Shown piece after piece: positions 53,096 through 62,240 of a stretch of 64,000 bases of DNA. The notes beneath the pieces are model-generated. The model did not search any database. It was given only the letters and a program-made list of their open reading frames with translations, and was not told the DNA's origin. This DNA comes from Cytobacillus firmus. GTDB lineage: Bacteria > Bacillota > Bacilli > Bacillales > Cytobacillaceae. Position numbers and translations under genes: made by a program. The first letter of the stretch is position 1; every line of letters begins with the position of its first letter. The DNA lies in the NCBI RefSeq assembly GCF_023612095.1, contig NZ_CP086235.1, positions 3,669,501 through 3,733,500 of the forward strand, written 5' to 3'.

Positions 53096-53805
53096 CCTTT
53101 TGTGATCTCCCATATTTCATGCAAAACCGGCATCTCTTCCATTTCCTTATCCGTTACAAGATCCCATTGAATCCCGATTGGTTTTGGATAGGGCGTATTG
53201 GTTTTGATCAGTTCCTTTTCAGTGGCAATCCAGTCGACAGTCAGATCATAAGGATCCCTCGGGATATCTGCCTCTGTCACCTGGGCGCTGTTAACCGTTC
53301 CAATCACAGGGATTTCAGGATTCCCCAGTTCCCTGATGATCGCATACTCCCGATCAGCATAACCCTCCCCTTTTCCGACCCGCCGGCCATCCGGGTGAAG
53401 CCCCACTGATCCGGCAAAAAACAAATCAATTTCCGGCAATTCTGTGAGGGGAACTTCTTTTCCGTATGAGTGAATATGCTTAAGGCTCGCTGCTTTTCGC
53501 TCCTCCCCGGGCGGTACCCATTCCGGCTTTACCATAATAAAGCCTGCTTTCAGCCGTGGAGTTGGAACCAGCAATGTCTTTCCATCTTTCAGAATTTGGG
53601 TGCGTACCGGCAGCTGCGGAGAATCAGGATTTACCTTAATGACCTTAGCCTCTTTATACTCAGGCATCGTAAAAACAAATGCAGCCGCTTTTTCAGCTCC
53701 TTTGAAATTGGGAATTCTATTTGTTAAAGGAAACGGAAAGCGGCCAAGCTTGTTCTCCTCAAGAAAATTCCATATGTACTCACGTATTTCTTTCTTCGTT
53801 TTCAT
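53080..53805 (-). CDS. 5-formyltetrahydrofolate cyclo-ligase family protein (MTHFSD-like)
   Basis: 241 residues with the cyclo-ligase fold's C-terminal signature GRRVGKGEGYADREYA (GxGKGxxD-like) and DLFFAGSVGLHPDG. It is longer than YqgN/MthfS (~190) and closer to the MTHFSD-like and archaeal branch; folate activity is a family inference only. Transcribed convergently with the selenoprotein gene. Confidence 0.85.
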   Translation of the reverse strand: MKTKKEIREYIWNFLEENKLGRFPFPLTNRIPNFKGAEKAAAFVFTMPEYKEAKVIKVNPDSPQLPVRTQILKDGKTLLVPTPRLKAGFIMVKPEWVPPGEERKAASLKHIHSYGKEVPLTELPEIDLFFAGSVGLHPDGRRVGKGEGYADREYAIIRELGNPEIPVIGTVNSAQVTEADIPRDPYDLTVDWIATEKELIKTNTPYPKPIGIQWDLVTDKEMEEMPVLHEIWEITKGKAAK

Positions 53806-53872
53806 CGTGTTTCACTTCCTTTCTTTCATTTTATCTATTAAAGAAAAAAACTCCAATTTTTTAAATAAACAG

Positions 53873-53897
53873 GTTTTAACACAAGTACACGGGGTAA
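53873..53897 (+). promoter_or_regulatory. SigB-like promoter of a short transcript
   Basis: GTTTTA, 13-base spacer, GGGTAA on plus; five of six matches in each box. It opens a ~240-nt unit ending at the terminator at 54113-54142. Confidence 0.55.
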
Positions 53898-53943
53898 ACA
53901 AATAATGCAAGGCCAATAACAAAACGGAAGGGACTGGTTGACG

Positions 53944-54051
53944 ATGAAAAGCGTAACAGCGACTTCAAGGTTCGTCATTGGCATTGCAAGAAACCAGGGA
54001 GGGTTTGCAGAGCGTTCGAAAGGCACTCTCGTCTATAACCGATATATTTAA
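53944..54051 (+). CDS. Candidate 35-residue peptide or non-coding RNA region
   Basis: ATG at 53944 to TAA at 54049 in the 460-base gap before the dehydrogenase genes. A GGAAGGGA site lies 10 bases upstream, slightly far. The peptide (MKSVTATSR.. KGTLVYNRYI) is basic and unlike known proteins. With a SigB-like promoter and a terminator on either side the unit is likely transcribed; it may act as RNA. A GTCCG/CGGAC hairpin lies at about 54091-54105. Confidence 0.35.
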   Translation: MKSVTATSRFVIGIARNQGGFAERSKGTLVYNRYI

Positions 54052-54112
54052 AATCGGTTCGGCCCTATGCAAATCGTAATCTCCAGGGTGTCCGTTATTC
54101 GGACTTAAAAAA

Positions 54113-54142
54113 GGTGCAGACCAATCGGTTTGCATCTTTTTT
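54113..54142 (+). terminator. Terminator of the short transcript
   Basis: GGTGCAGACC-AATC-GGTTTGCATC (two G-U pairs) with T6. Confidence 0.8.
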
Positions 54143-54265
54143 AATGCCACAAAAACCCCATTTTCTCCTCTTTTCTTTTCCATATTCCAAAAAATAATCC
54201 TATCAAACTGTTTAGACAAGTATATTTTTCTCCATAATGGCAAATAAAAGGAGGTTTCCATATAA

Positions 54266-55030
54266 ATGTCTGAACATGAACAAAAACAAGAATCAACCAT
54301 GTCCCGGAGAAGATTCATCCGCAATTCAGGGTTAGTTGCCGGCGGTTTAGTAGGAGGCGGTATTCTTGGCGGCTTAATTGGTGCAAACATGAATAAAGAC
54401 GGTACAGCAACGGAAGAGAATGCCCATACAAACGGGCATGATCAGGTTGCCTATCAGCAGTCTCCTTTATATTTCACAAACCCCGAGACATTCGGAATCC
54501 TGCAGGCAGCCGTTGAGAGAATTTATCCAAAGGATGAAAATGGCCCTGGGGCCAATGATTTGGATGTTCCATTTTTTATCGACCATCAGCTTGCTGGCTC
54601 ATGGGGCAACAATACAAGGGAATATATGCAGGGTCCATTCTTTCCAGGGTCGAACTTTCAGGGTTACCAGTCCCCTTTAAAACGGCATGAAGTATTTGAT
54701 GTCGGACTTGCTGCCCTGCAGACTTACAGCAATGAAAAATTCAAGAAGCCTTTTGCTGAACTGGAGGGCGAACAGCAGGATGAAATTCTTACAGCCTTTG
54801 AAGAGGATAAAGTGAAGCTCCGGGGTGTTACTTCAAGAACTTTCTTTAATATTCTCCGGGCCGCCACCATTGAAGGTGTCTATGCAGATCCTGCCTATGC
54901 CGGAAACAAAAATATGGAAGGCTGGAAAATGAAAGACTTTCCTGGCCATCAAATGAGCTATATCAATCAGATTGAGTCTGAAAAATTCGTGAAAATCAAA
55001 CCGAACAGTCTTCATTCATATACGAAATAG
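54266..55030 (+). CDS. Gluconate 2-dehydrogenase subunit 3 family protein, Tat-exported
   Basis: 254-residue small subunit of a membrane-associated GMC dehydrogenase. It has a twin-arginine signal SRRRFIR (13-19) followed by a glycine-rich hydrophobic stretch (about 22-41). The mature domain (ILQAAVERIYPKDENGPGA.. ) is the family hallmark. The subunit carries the FAD subunit across the membrane in related enzymes. First gene of a four-gene unit with the oxidoreductase, tatA and tatC. Confidence 0.9.
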   Translation: MSEHEQKQESTMSRRRFIRNSGLVAGGLVGGGILGGLIGANMNKDGTATEENAHTNGHDQVAYQQSPLYFTNPETFGILQAAVERIYPKDENGPGANDLDVPFFIDHQLAGSWGNNTREYMQGPFFPGSNFQGYQSPLKRHEVFDVGLAALQTYSNEKFKKPFAELEGEQQDEILTAFEEDKVKLRGVTSRTFFNILRAATIEGVYADPAYAGNKNMEGWKMKDFPGHQMSYINQIESEKFVKIKPNSLHSYTK

Positions 55031-55056
55031 TACTATCTTTTAAGGAAGTGGTAAAC

Positions 55057-56766
55057 ATGGCGAAAACATTGCCAAAAACGGATGCAGTCGTTGTAGGAGT
55101 CGGGTGGGCCGGCGGAATCATTGCGGCTGAACTGGGGAAACAGGGATTAAAAGTTGTCGGCTTGGAGCGCGGAAAAGAGCGGGGTGTCAAGGACTACTAT
55201 GTGGTCCATGATGAACTGCGCTATGGAATACGCTATGAATTAATGCAGGATCTTTCTAAAGAAACGATTACGTTCCGCAATCATGGGAAGGAACGTGCCC
55301 TTCCGATGCGCCAGCTTGGGTCCTTTTTGCTGGGCGAAGGCTTAGGCGGGTCCGGTGTTCACTGGAATGGGCATACTTTCCGCTTTCTGCCTTATGATTT
55401 TGAAATCAAGTCACAGACGGTTAAAAAATATGGTGAAGCCAAGATTAAAGGTCTTCAAGTTCAGGATTGGGGTATTACATACGATGAATTGGAGCCATAT
55501 TTTTACGAATTTGAAAAGGCGGCAGGTATTGGCGGAGAAGAAGCGGAGCTTGGGCCAAAAAGAGCGGACCCGTTCCCAAATCCTCCAATGAAGGAAACAC
55601 CTATTACAGCAAGATTTAAAAAGGCCGCGAAATCTTTGGGGATGAAACCTTACCAAATGCCATCGGGCAATATGAGCGAGGCTTATGAGAATCAATATGG
55701 CGCCAAAATGGCCGCATGCCAGTATTGTGCGTTTTGCGAACGCTTCGGCTGTGAATATGGAGCAAAGGCTGATCCGACTGTGGCCGTTATTCCGTTTGCC
55801 AAAGAAACGGGCAATGTGGATATCCGGAACTTTGCGAATGTAACGGAAATTATTCACGACGGCAAAAAAGCAACCGGTGTGCGCTATGTGGATGTCCAGA
55901 CAAAAGAAGAATTCATTCAGCCGGCTGAAATGGTTATTCTGACCAGCTATGTCATGAATAATACCCGCCTCTTGCTGACATCCAAATTGGGGCGCCCATA
56001 CAATCCTGATACAGGATCAGGGGTGATCGGGAAGAACTACTGCTATCAGATCCTTCCCGGGTCAGCGGGCTTTTTTGATGAAGAGCAATTTAACACATTC
56101 ATGGGTGCCGGTGCCCTCGGTGCAACGGTGGATGATTACAATGGAGACAATTTTGACCACTCGGATCTCGGCTTTATCCATGGCGGCTCGATATCTATCA
56201 ACCAGTCAGGATACCGGCCAATTCAATATAATATGGTTCCGACTGACACACCGAAATGGGGCAGCAAATTCAAGGAGAACTCCATCAAGTATTTCACAAG
56301 AGCATTAAGCATTGGCACGCAGGGTGCGTCCATGCCTGTGCAGCACAATTACATGGATCTCGATCCTTCTTATAAAGATGCTTACGGACTTCCCCTGCTT
56401 CGTCTGACATATGATTTCACGGAACAGGATAAGAACCTTTATAACTATATTGGAAAAATCACAGACAACATCATGAAGGAAATGGGACCGTCAAAAATTA
56501 ACGACCGGCAGCAGCTGGAGCATTACGATATCGTCCCTTATCAGACGACACACAATACAGGCGGTGTCATCATGGGGGCTGAGCCTGAAACATCAGCCGT
56601 AAACAACTACCTCCAAATGTGGGATGCAGAGAATGTCTTTGTCGTTGGTGCCTCCGCATTCGCTCACAACGGAGGATATAATCCGACAGGAACCGTTGGG
56701 GCGCTCGCCTACCGTGCTGCTGAAGGAATCATCAAATACAGCAAAGAAGGCGGACTGCTTGCATAA
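55057..56766 (+). CDS. GMC family oxidoreductase, FAD subunit
   Basis: 569-residue flavoprotein dehydrogenase. FAD-binding Rossmann DAVVVGVGWAGGIIAAELG (about 9-27), Cys-rich CQYCAFCERFGCEYGA (about 223-238), and the C-terminal GMC active-site region (THNTGG, AHNGGYNPTGTVGALAYRAA). It has no signal of its own and is probably carried out by its Tat-signal partner. Substrate (gluconate, other sugar acid or alcohol) cannot be decided. Start at 55057 behind AAGGAAGTGG. Confidence 0.92.
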   Translation: MAKTLPKTDAVVVGVGWAGGIIAAELGKQGLKVVGLERGKERGVKDYYVVHDELRYGIRYELMQDLSKETITFRNHGKERALPMRQLGSFLLGEGLGGSGVHWNGHTFRFLPYDFEIKSQTVKKYGEAKIKGLQVQDWGITYDELEPYFYEFEKAAGIGGEEAELGPKRADPFPNPPMKETPITARFKKAAKSLGMKPYQMPSGNMSEAYENQYGAKMAACQYCAFCERFGCEYGAKADPTVAVIPFAKETGNVDIRNFANVTEIIHDGKKATGVRYVDVQTKEEFIQPAEMVILTSYVMNNTRLLLTSKLGRPYNPDTGSGVIGKNYCYQILPGSAGFFDEEQFNTFMGAGALGATVDDYNGDNFDHSDLGFIHGGSISINQSGYRPIQYNMVPTDTPKWGSKFKENSIKYFTRALSIGTQGASMPVQHNYMDLDPSYKDAYGLPLLRLTYDFTEQDKNLYNYIGKITDNIMKEMGPSKINDRQQLEHYDIVPYQTTHNTGGVIMGAEPETSAVNNYLQMWDAENVFVVGASAFAHNGGYNPTGTVGALAYRAAEGIIKYSKEGGLLA

Positions 56767-56793
56767 GAAAATTTAAAATAAGGAGTGAACATC

Positions 56794-57012
56794 ATGGGGC
56801 TTTCAAATATCGGGATACCCGGATTGATTATCATCCTGGTTATCACCTTAATTATCTTTGGTCCTAAAAAGCTTCCTGAGATCGGGTCTGCATTTGGAAG
56901 GACCTTATCAGAATTCAAAAAATCAGCCAGAGATATTATGAGCGATGATGATGAACCTGATTCAAAAACACGTTCAATTGAAACGGCTGACCGGAAGGAT
57001 AAACCGCTTTAA
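56794..57012 (+). CDS. tatA: Sec-independent translocase component TatA
   Basis: 72 residues: N-terminal membrane helix (about 7-24), conserved [10 protein letters not shown] hinge, amphipathic helix ([16 protein letters not shown]) and a charged tail. Forms the Tat pore with TatC. GGAGTG precedes the ATG at 56794. Sits directly behind the Tat-dependent dehydrogenase. Confidence 0.95.
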   Translation: MGLSNIGIPGLIIILVITLIIFGPKKLPEIGSAFGRTLSEFKKSARDIMSDDDEPDSKTRSIETADRKDKPL

Positions 57013-57026
57013 CAGGAGGGTTTAGA

Positions 57027-57755
57027 ATGAAAACGGACGAACAAACCCTTGTAGAACATTTAACAGACCTGAGAAAAGTGCTGATTCGATCTCTGATTTT
57101 CTTTGTTGTCAGCTTTGCCTTATGTCTGTTTTTCATCAACCGGCTGATCCCTATGCTCGCAAACGATCATGAGCTGGTTATGCTTGGACCGCTTGATGTC
57201 ATTAAGCTGTACACAGGAATTGCAGGAAGCATCAGCCTTGGGCTTTCGCTTCCTTTCATTTCCTATCAGATCTGGCTGTTTGTGAAGCCTGCATTAACGC
57301 AAAAAGAAAGCAGAGTATCTCTAATGTTTTTCCCGGCAATTCTTTTCAGCTTTATCGGCGGGCTTGGCTTCGGATTTTTCATTATCTTCCCTGCCATTTA
57401 TCAGTTTTTAATGCTATTGGGTGAATCACATTTTGCGATGATGATCACGGCCAGGGAGTATTTTTCTTTTCTCCTGATGTCGACCATTCCTTTTGGTTTT
57501 TTGTTTGAGGTGCCCTTGCTGTTATTGTTTCTGACAACGATTGGTGTTGTCACCCCAGTTATGCTCAGTTCAATGCGAAAATACGCTTATTTGATCATGG
57601 CCGTTGTATCAGCTCTCATCACACCGCCAGACTTATTTTCACAGGTTCTAGTCCTCGTGCCTCTTATCGGGCTGTATGAAATTGGCGTTATTATGTCAAA
57701 AGTAAAATTCAGGAAATTGAAAGCTGTTCAGGAAACACCATCCAGTGAAATCTAA
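57027..57755 (+). CDS. tatC: Sec-independent translocase component TatC
   Basis: 242 residues with six membrane segments; conserved N-terminal LVEHLTDLRKVLIRS and the FEVPLLLLFL segment. TatC recognises the RR signal. 14 bases after tatA with AGGAGG. Linked substrate-plus-translocase order resembles B. subtilis phoD-tatAd-tatCd, with a dehydrogenase as the substrate. Confidence 0.96.
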   Translation: MKTDEQTLVEHLTDLRKVLIRSLIFFVVSFALCLFFINRLIPMLANDHELVMLGPLDVIKLYTGIAGSISLGLSLPFISYQIWLFVKPALTQKESRVSLMFFPAILFSFIGGLGFGFFIIFPAIYQFLMLLGESHFAMMITAREYFSFLLMSTIPFGFLFEVPLLLLFLTTIGVVTPVMLSSMRKYAYLIMAVVSALITPPDLFSQVLVLVPLIGLYEIGVIMSKVKFRKLKAVQETPSSEI

Positions 57756-57820
57756 AAGAGTTTAATTCTCCTTCTAAAAGGATATTTAATAAGAAAACAA
57801 TCCTTTGGAGGTCTATTAAA

Positions 57821-58162
57821 ATGAATGAACAAGAACATGTAATCAAACAAGATGGTGAACTGGATTCCAAAAATATTAAAAACGCAATGGACAAGATGTC
57901 CAATGAACGAGCAGAAGATATTTTAAGCAGCTTCGATGAATTTAAGAGCTATCTGGCGGAACGAATTGAGCTTGGAAAAAAGCTGGGATTAAATGAGGAA
58001 CAGCTTGCCGTAACAGCCGAAAAAGTAGCTGGCTACCTCGCTGAAAATGTGGAGCCAAAAAACCGTGAAGAACAGCTGCTGAAGGAGTTATGGAAAGTCG
58101 GAGATGATGAAGAAAGGCATAAGCTCGCACATATGCTTGTACGCCTGACAGAGCAGGCATAA
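57821..58162 (+). CDS. DUF3243 family protein
   Basis: 113-residue charged helical protein; DUF3243 core in the C-terminal two thirds (FDEFKSYLAERIELGKKLGLNEEQ..). B. subtilis YmfJ is a shorter relative. Function unknown. GGAGG precedes the ATG; monocistronic. Confidence 0.82.
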   Translation: MNEQEHVIKQDGELDSKNIKNAMDKMSNERAEDILSSFDEFKSYLAERIELGKKLGLNEEQLAVTAEKVAGYLAENVEPKNREEQLLKELWKVGDDEERHKLAHMLVRLTEQA

Positions 58163-58168
58163 TAATAG

Positions 58169-58200
58169 AGCCGGAATTGTTGTTCGTGACAATTCCGGCT
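58169..58200. terminator. Bidirectional terminator
   Basis: Perfect 12-bp stem AGCCGGAATTGT / ACAATTCCGGCT between convergent genes. Confidence 0.92.
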
Positions 58201-58201
58201 T

Positions 58202-58495
58202 TTACTTTTTAAGATCTCTATACAGGTTTATAAAGTGACTCGGCTCTGACTTTACTTGAAAAGAAAACACACCCCGATTGGTATGAAGATAGAGGAAACC
58301 AAATTCGCAGCTGGAATTTCTGTATGACATATCCCAAACTTCATCAAGTAGAAACTTTTCTGATGGCGACAGGATGTGATCCTCAAATAAGTGAAGAAAA
58401 AGCTCCTGTTCAATGTATTGCTGCTGATTCCAGTCAATCTTCCTGCTGACTGTAATAAAAGGATGGGAAGCAATGATCCGCACATGAACCTCCAT
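58202..58495 (-). CDS. Hypothetical protein, 97 residues
   Basis: Soluble protein, no signal or membrane segment; starts MEVHVRIIAS, one Cys near the middle. I do not recognise the family. A conserved-looking gene end flush with a terminator and a plausible AGGAGG-poor start make it likely but not certain to be expressed. It could be a small cytosolic protein specific to Bacillaceae. Confidence 0.55.
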   Translation of the reverse strand: MEVHVRIIASHPFITVSRKIDWNQQQYIEQELFLHLFEDHILSPSEKFLLDEVWDMSYRNSSCEFGFLYLHTNRGVFSFQVKSEPSHFINLYRDLKK

Positions 58496-58556
58496 GATAA
58501 AAAGGATTTGCTTCTATTGAAACATATTGTGGAGTGCGATTCAAACAGCGGCTCCC

Positions 58557-59093
58557 TTACCCGGTGTATTCCTCACGCAGAATGGCATAGTAGGTCAAAT
58601 CCACCGGCCTTCCATCTCTTATGGCATGCTGGCGCAAAATCCCTTCATGCTTCATCCCCGATTTTTCCATAATTCTCCATGACCCGGGATTGTCTGTAAA
58701 GGCAAGAGCATAAATGCGGTTATGGTTCAGTTCTTCAAATCCGTACTTAATAACTGCCCTGGCAGCCTCTGTACCATAACCTTTTCCCCAGAAAGGCTTG
58801 CCGATCCAATAGCCGACTTCCGCCCTTCTATTTGCATTAGAGCCTGTAATATTGATAAGTCCTATTAAGCCATTATCCTCTTTTCTCGTAATAGCGAAAA
58901 TCGTAATCTTACCGTTTCTCTCTGTTTCAAGGATGCTTGTAATAAACTCCCTTGCTCCCCCTTCAGGATAGGGGTGGGGAATATTTAGTGTTGTTTTGGC
59001 TACATCATAGTCGCTTGCATATTCTTCTACCCTGGGTGCATCATCGAGGGTAAGGCTGCGCAGAAGCAGGCGGCTGGTTTCGAGGGTTTTCAT
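58557..59093 (-). CDS. GNAT family N-acetyltransferase (RimJ/RimL-like)
   Basis: 178 residues of the GNAT fold, RimJ/RimL subgroup: N-terminal LETSRLLLRSLTLDDAP, acetyl-CoA loop GKGYGTEAARAVI, and C-terminal NPGSWRIMEKSGMKHEGILRQ. It acetylates a protein N-terminus or small amine; substrate unknown. GGAGG precedes the ATG. Confidence 0.92.
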   Translation of the reverse strand: MKTLETSRLLLRSLTLDDAPRVEEYASDYDVAKTTLNIPHPYPEGGAREFITSILETERNGKITIFAITRKEDNGLIGLINITGSNANRRAEVGYWIGKPFWGKGYGTEAARAVIKYGFEELNHNRIYALAFTDNPGSWRIMEKSGMKHEGILRQHAIRDGRPVDLTYYAILREEYTG

Positions 59094-59173
59094 CTTTTTG
59101 CCTCCTATTTTTGTTTATCAGCAGAAGTTCTATTTTCCGAAAAGAAAATCCTTTATTTCCCTGCTGATTTTTC

Positions 59174-59278
59174 AGCTTATTATTTATATCTGACAAATTT
59201 ATAAATATATCTTGCAACCCTTTTGATATATCTAACATATCTTAAGATTTATCTAGCATATTTTAAAGTTTATCCTGC
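59174..59278 (-). repeat. Tandem array of five diverged 21-bp units
   Basis: Read on minus from 59278, five consecutive exact 21-base units begin GCAGGATAA, GCTAGATAA, GTTAGATAT, GCAAGATAT and GTCAGATAT. All frames contain stops, so it is non-coding. It fills much of the 240-base gap between tldE and the GNAT gene. Confidence 0.65.
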
Positions 59279-59297
59279 TTCCCACATAATGAAGAAA

Positions 59298-59322
59298 GCA
59301 CACCACCTGTGAAGTGGTGTGC
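59298..59322 (-). terminator. Terminator of tldDE
   Basis: GCACACCAC / GTGGTGTGC 9-bp stem, TTTCTT tail on minus. Confidence 0.85.
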
Positions 59323-59334
59323 CATACCGTTTAT

Positions 59335-60693
59335 TTATTCAACCGTCACAGCCAGCTCCCTGATTAAGAGAGATGGGGAGCCGATGTAGCCTGTGGCCAT
59401 AAAGCCCAATGAAAATTCCAGGTCTGAACCGATGGCTTCAATATTATTTAACAGTTCATAGAAGTTTCCGGCAATCGTCATTTGGTTTACGGCATTTTGC
59501 ACTTTTCCATCTTTAACATAATAGCCGTTAGCCGCAATGGAAAAGTCCCCTGAGACAGTATTGGCACCGGAATGGAGGCCGGATAATTCGGTTATGATGA
59601 TGCCCTCTGAGAGCGAAGATACCAGCTCATCATAGCTCTGATCGGATGGATTGACGTAAAGATTCGTTGGAGCGACCGTCAAAGCACCCTTATAAGAAGC
59701 TTTATAGGCATTGCCTGTCGATTCCACACCATCTTTTTGTGCTGTTTTGCAATTATGCATCAAGGTAATAAGCCTGCCGTCTTTCACAATATCTTTCCTG
59801 GCAGTGGCAACCCCTTCACTGTCAAAATTCGAGCTGAGCAGACCTTCTTCTAAAAATGGATCATCTACTATATTCAATGACGCCACAGCAATGCTTTCAC
59901 CCGTTTTCCCCTTTAGAGCCGATTGCCCTTTTTGGGTGTTTTCCGCTGAGAAAACCGGGATGTATGTCTGCAGCAGGGCGCCGGCTGCATCGTTTCTCAA
60001 GAGCACAGGGTAGTTTTTGCTTTCAGCACTCCTGGCATCCAGCTGTGATAATGCTTCTTCTACTGCATGCCTTGCTATTTCCTCCGGATTAAAGATCGAA
60101 AAGTCTCTCGTAAACTTGGAGTATTCGCCATTTTTCACCTGATCTCCCTGCTTTACGATGACTGATACATAAATGCCGGCATGATTGTTCTTTTCGCTGA
60201 GGCTCAGGCCTTTGCTGTTGAGAAGGACCCTTTCTGTTTCACCGCTGCGAAGCATAAAATAATCTGTCCCGGTTACCCGCTCATCATAAGCATAGATGTG
60301 CTTTTCTATTTCCTTAAGCAAATTTATTTTTTCAGCAATCGTAACTTCCGCAAGACTGCTTGAATAGTAGCTTCCAGCCTCATACTTTTTGCTGCCGGCA
60401 AAGATTTCTTCCTGCACTTCATCTTCAATGAATTGAGAGTTTTCCTTCGCATTCTCGATCAGAAAAGACAGGGACTCCTCATCCAGTTTTTCTGTAAAAG
60501 CATAGCCCATCCTTCCTTCGTAAAGGCCTCGGAAGGAGGTTCCGAACACTTCGGAAGTGTCGTAGGAATCGATTTCGCCTTTGAAAAGCTCGCAGGCGAA
60601 CTTTTCCTCTCTCTCATAATAAAGCTCCATATCTGTAAAACCATGCTGCTCTCCAAGAGTAAATAGCTTTTCCTTAAATTCATGCAGATTCAT
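59335..60693 (-). CDS. tldE: TldE/PmbA metalloprotease-family subunit
   Basis: 452-residue partner of TldD. TldE lacks the metal site and forms a heterodimeric protease that processes peptides (for example microcin precursors) and unfolded chains. Family features: NAVNQMTIAGNFYELL and SGDFSIAANGYYVKDGK in the C-terminal half. Start at 60693 behind GGGGGC, one base after the tldD stop, so translation is coupled. Confidence 0.92.
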   Translation of the reverse strand: MNLHEFKEKLFTLGEQHGFTDMELYYEREEKFACELFKGEIDSYDTSEVFGTSFRGLYEGRMGYAFTEKLDEESLSFLIENAKENSQFIEDEVQEEIFAGSKKYEAGSYYSSSLAEVTIAEKINLLKEIEKHIYAYDERVTGTDYFMLRSGETERVLLNSKGLSLSEKNNHAGIYVSVIVKQGDQVKNGEYSKFTRDFSIFNPEEIARHAVEEALSQLDARSAESKNYPVLLRNDAAGALLQTYIPVFSAENTQKGQSALKGKTGESIAVASLNIVDDPFLEEGLLSSNFDSEGVATARKDIVKDGRLITLMHNCKTAQKDGVESTGNAYKASYKGALTVAPTNLYVNPSDQSYDELVSSLSEGIIITELSGLHSGANTVSGDFSIAANGYYVKDGKVQNAVNQMTIAGNFYELLNNIEAIGSDLEFSLGFMATGYIGSPSLLIRELAVTVE

Positions 60694-60694
60694 A

Positions 60695-62086
60695 TTATTC
60701 GCCCCCTTTTGTTCCGCCAACAGTCATTTCGCTTACGCGGATCATCGGCTGGCCAACATTGACAGGAATGCTTCCGCTCTGTGAACCGCACATGCCAGCA
60801 CCATGGTCCAGATTATTTCCCACCATATCAACCAGCTGGAGCGTTTTCGGGCCATTCCCTATTAAAGTAGCACCTTTTAACGGTTTGCCGATTTTCCCGT
60901 CTTTTACGAGATACGCCTCCATGACGGCGAAGTTGTAATCGCCCGTTGTGGTATTGACCTGGCCGCCGCCCATGTATTTTGTATAAATTCCATACTCAGT
61001 ATTTGAGACGATTTCTTCCGGAGTGGACTTGCCGTTTGCAATGTACGTATTGGTCATTCTCGAAGTCGGAGCAAAGCGGTACGACTGCCGTCTTCCCGAT
61101 CCTGTCGACTCCATGCCCATTCTGCGGCCCCCGAATTTATCAATCAAGTAACCTTTTAAAATTCCATTTTCAATCAGGACATTTTTACGCGCCTTTTCGC
61201 CTTCATCATCGATCGTAATCGATCCCCACTCATTCGCAATCGTGCCGTCATCAATGTATGTAACGACATCCGAGGCCACTTTTTCACCGATCCGGTTTGC
61301 AAAAACAGAGTTTTCCTTTGCTACAGATGTAGCTTCAAGACCATGTCCGCATGCTTCATGGAAAATAACCCCGCCGAATTCATTATCAATGATCACAGGG
61401 AACTTACCGCTTGGACAAGGGTCTGCCCCCAGCATCGTAACGGCAATGCGGGATGCTTCATTGGCGTAATGCTCCAGATTCAGATTTTCCATAAACTCAA
61501 AGCCTTTATGAGCTCCAGGTCCATAGAATCCAGGCTGCATTTGATTTCCTTTTGCCGCGATCGACTGAATGGCAAGGCGGCTTCGCACCCGCCGGTCTTC
61601 AACAAACTTACCCTCGGAGTTTGCAATCAGCACATTCTGTTCTTCATCCAAATACCTGACCGTAACCTGCTGGATGCTGCTGTGATAGTTCTTCGCAATT
61701 TCATATGCCTTTTTCATGACATCTACTTTGCGGAGCTTCTCCACCTCGCGCGGATTCAGAGATATGTGATGCACTGCCGGAATAATCTCTTTTTGCAGCT
61801 GTGCGGGCTGAATAATTTTTTCTCCACTGATCGCCTGGGCAGCTTTGCCCGCAGCTTTCAGCAAACCTTCCTTTGATCCATCCGTTGTGTAAGCATACAC
61901 ACTCTGCAGCCCCTTAAACACGCGAATGCCGATCCCGTAATCCCGGCCTGATAAGCTGCTCTCAATTTTCCCGCCCTGAAGCGCAAGGTTATTGGTGAAA
62001 CGATCCTCAACAAATACTTCGGCAAAATCCCCGCCAGTAGCCAGAGCTGCCGTAATAACATCATGAATGACTGATTGTGAAAGCAT
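60695..62086 (-). CDS. tldD: TldD metalloprotease subunit
   Basis: 463 residues with the zinc motif HEACGH (His243, Glu244, His248) and the C-terminal CGSQSGSIPVNVGQP stretch. With TldE it forms the active protease. GAAGGAGGG precedes the ATG at 62086. First gene of a two-gene operon; no peptide substrate gene is visible nearby. Confidence 0.94.
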   Translation of the reverse strand: MLSQSVIHDVITAALATGGDFAEVFVEDRFTNNLALQGGKIESSLSGRDYGIGIRVFKGLQSVYAYTTDGSKEGLLKAAGKAAQAISGEKIIQPAQLQKEIIPAVHHISLNPREVEKLRKVDVMKKAYEIAKNYHSSIQQVTVRYLDEEQNVLIANSEGKFVEDRRVRSRLAIQSIAAKGNQMQPGFYGPGAHKGFEFMENLNLEHYANEASRIAVTMLGADPCPSGKFPVIIDNEFGGVIFHEACGHGLEATSVAKENSVFANRIGEKVASDVVTYIDDGTIANEWGSITIDDEGEKARKNVLIENGILKGYLIDKFGGRRMGMESTGSGRRQSYRFAPTSRMTNTYIANGKSTPEEIVSNTEYGIYTKYMGGGQVNTTTGDYNFAVMEAYLVKDGKIGKPLKGATLIGNGPKTLQLVDMVGNNLDHGAGMCGSQSGSIPVNVGQPMIRVSEMTVGGTKGGE

Positions 62087-62240
62087 AGTGACCCTCCTTC
62101 TATCTAACTTTTCAAACTATTCTAATCATACCGTACTGATCTTTATTTTAGTATGGTTTTTTCCTTTTTTGACCAATAATGAGGATGATTATGCCTCGGT
62201 CTGGAGACGTAAATGGGGGAGCTGCTTGTACGTGGGTGGG

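Noticed and set aside
53965..54390. 141-codon minus frame over the dehydrogenase start and upstream gap
   Set aside because: Antisense to the Tat signal region, low-complexity Pro-rich start, no SD; the plus-strand reading is better supported.
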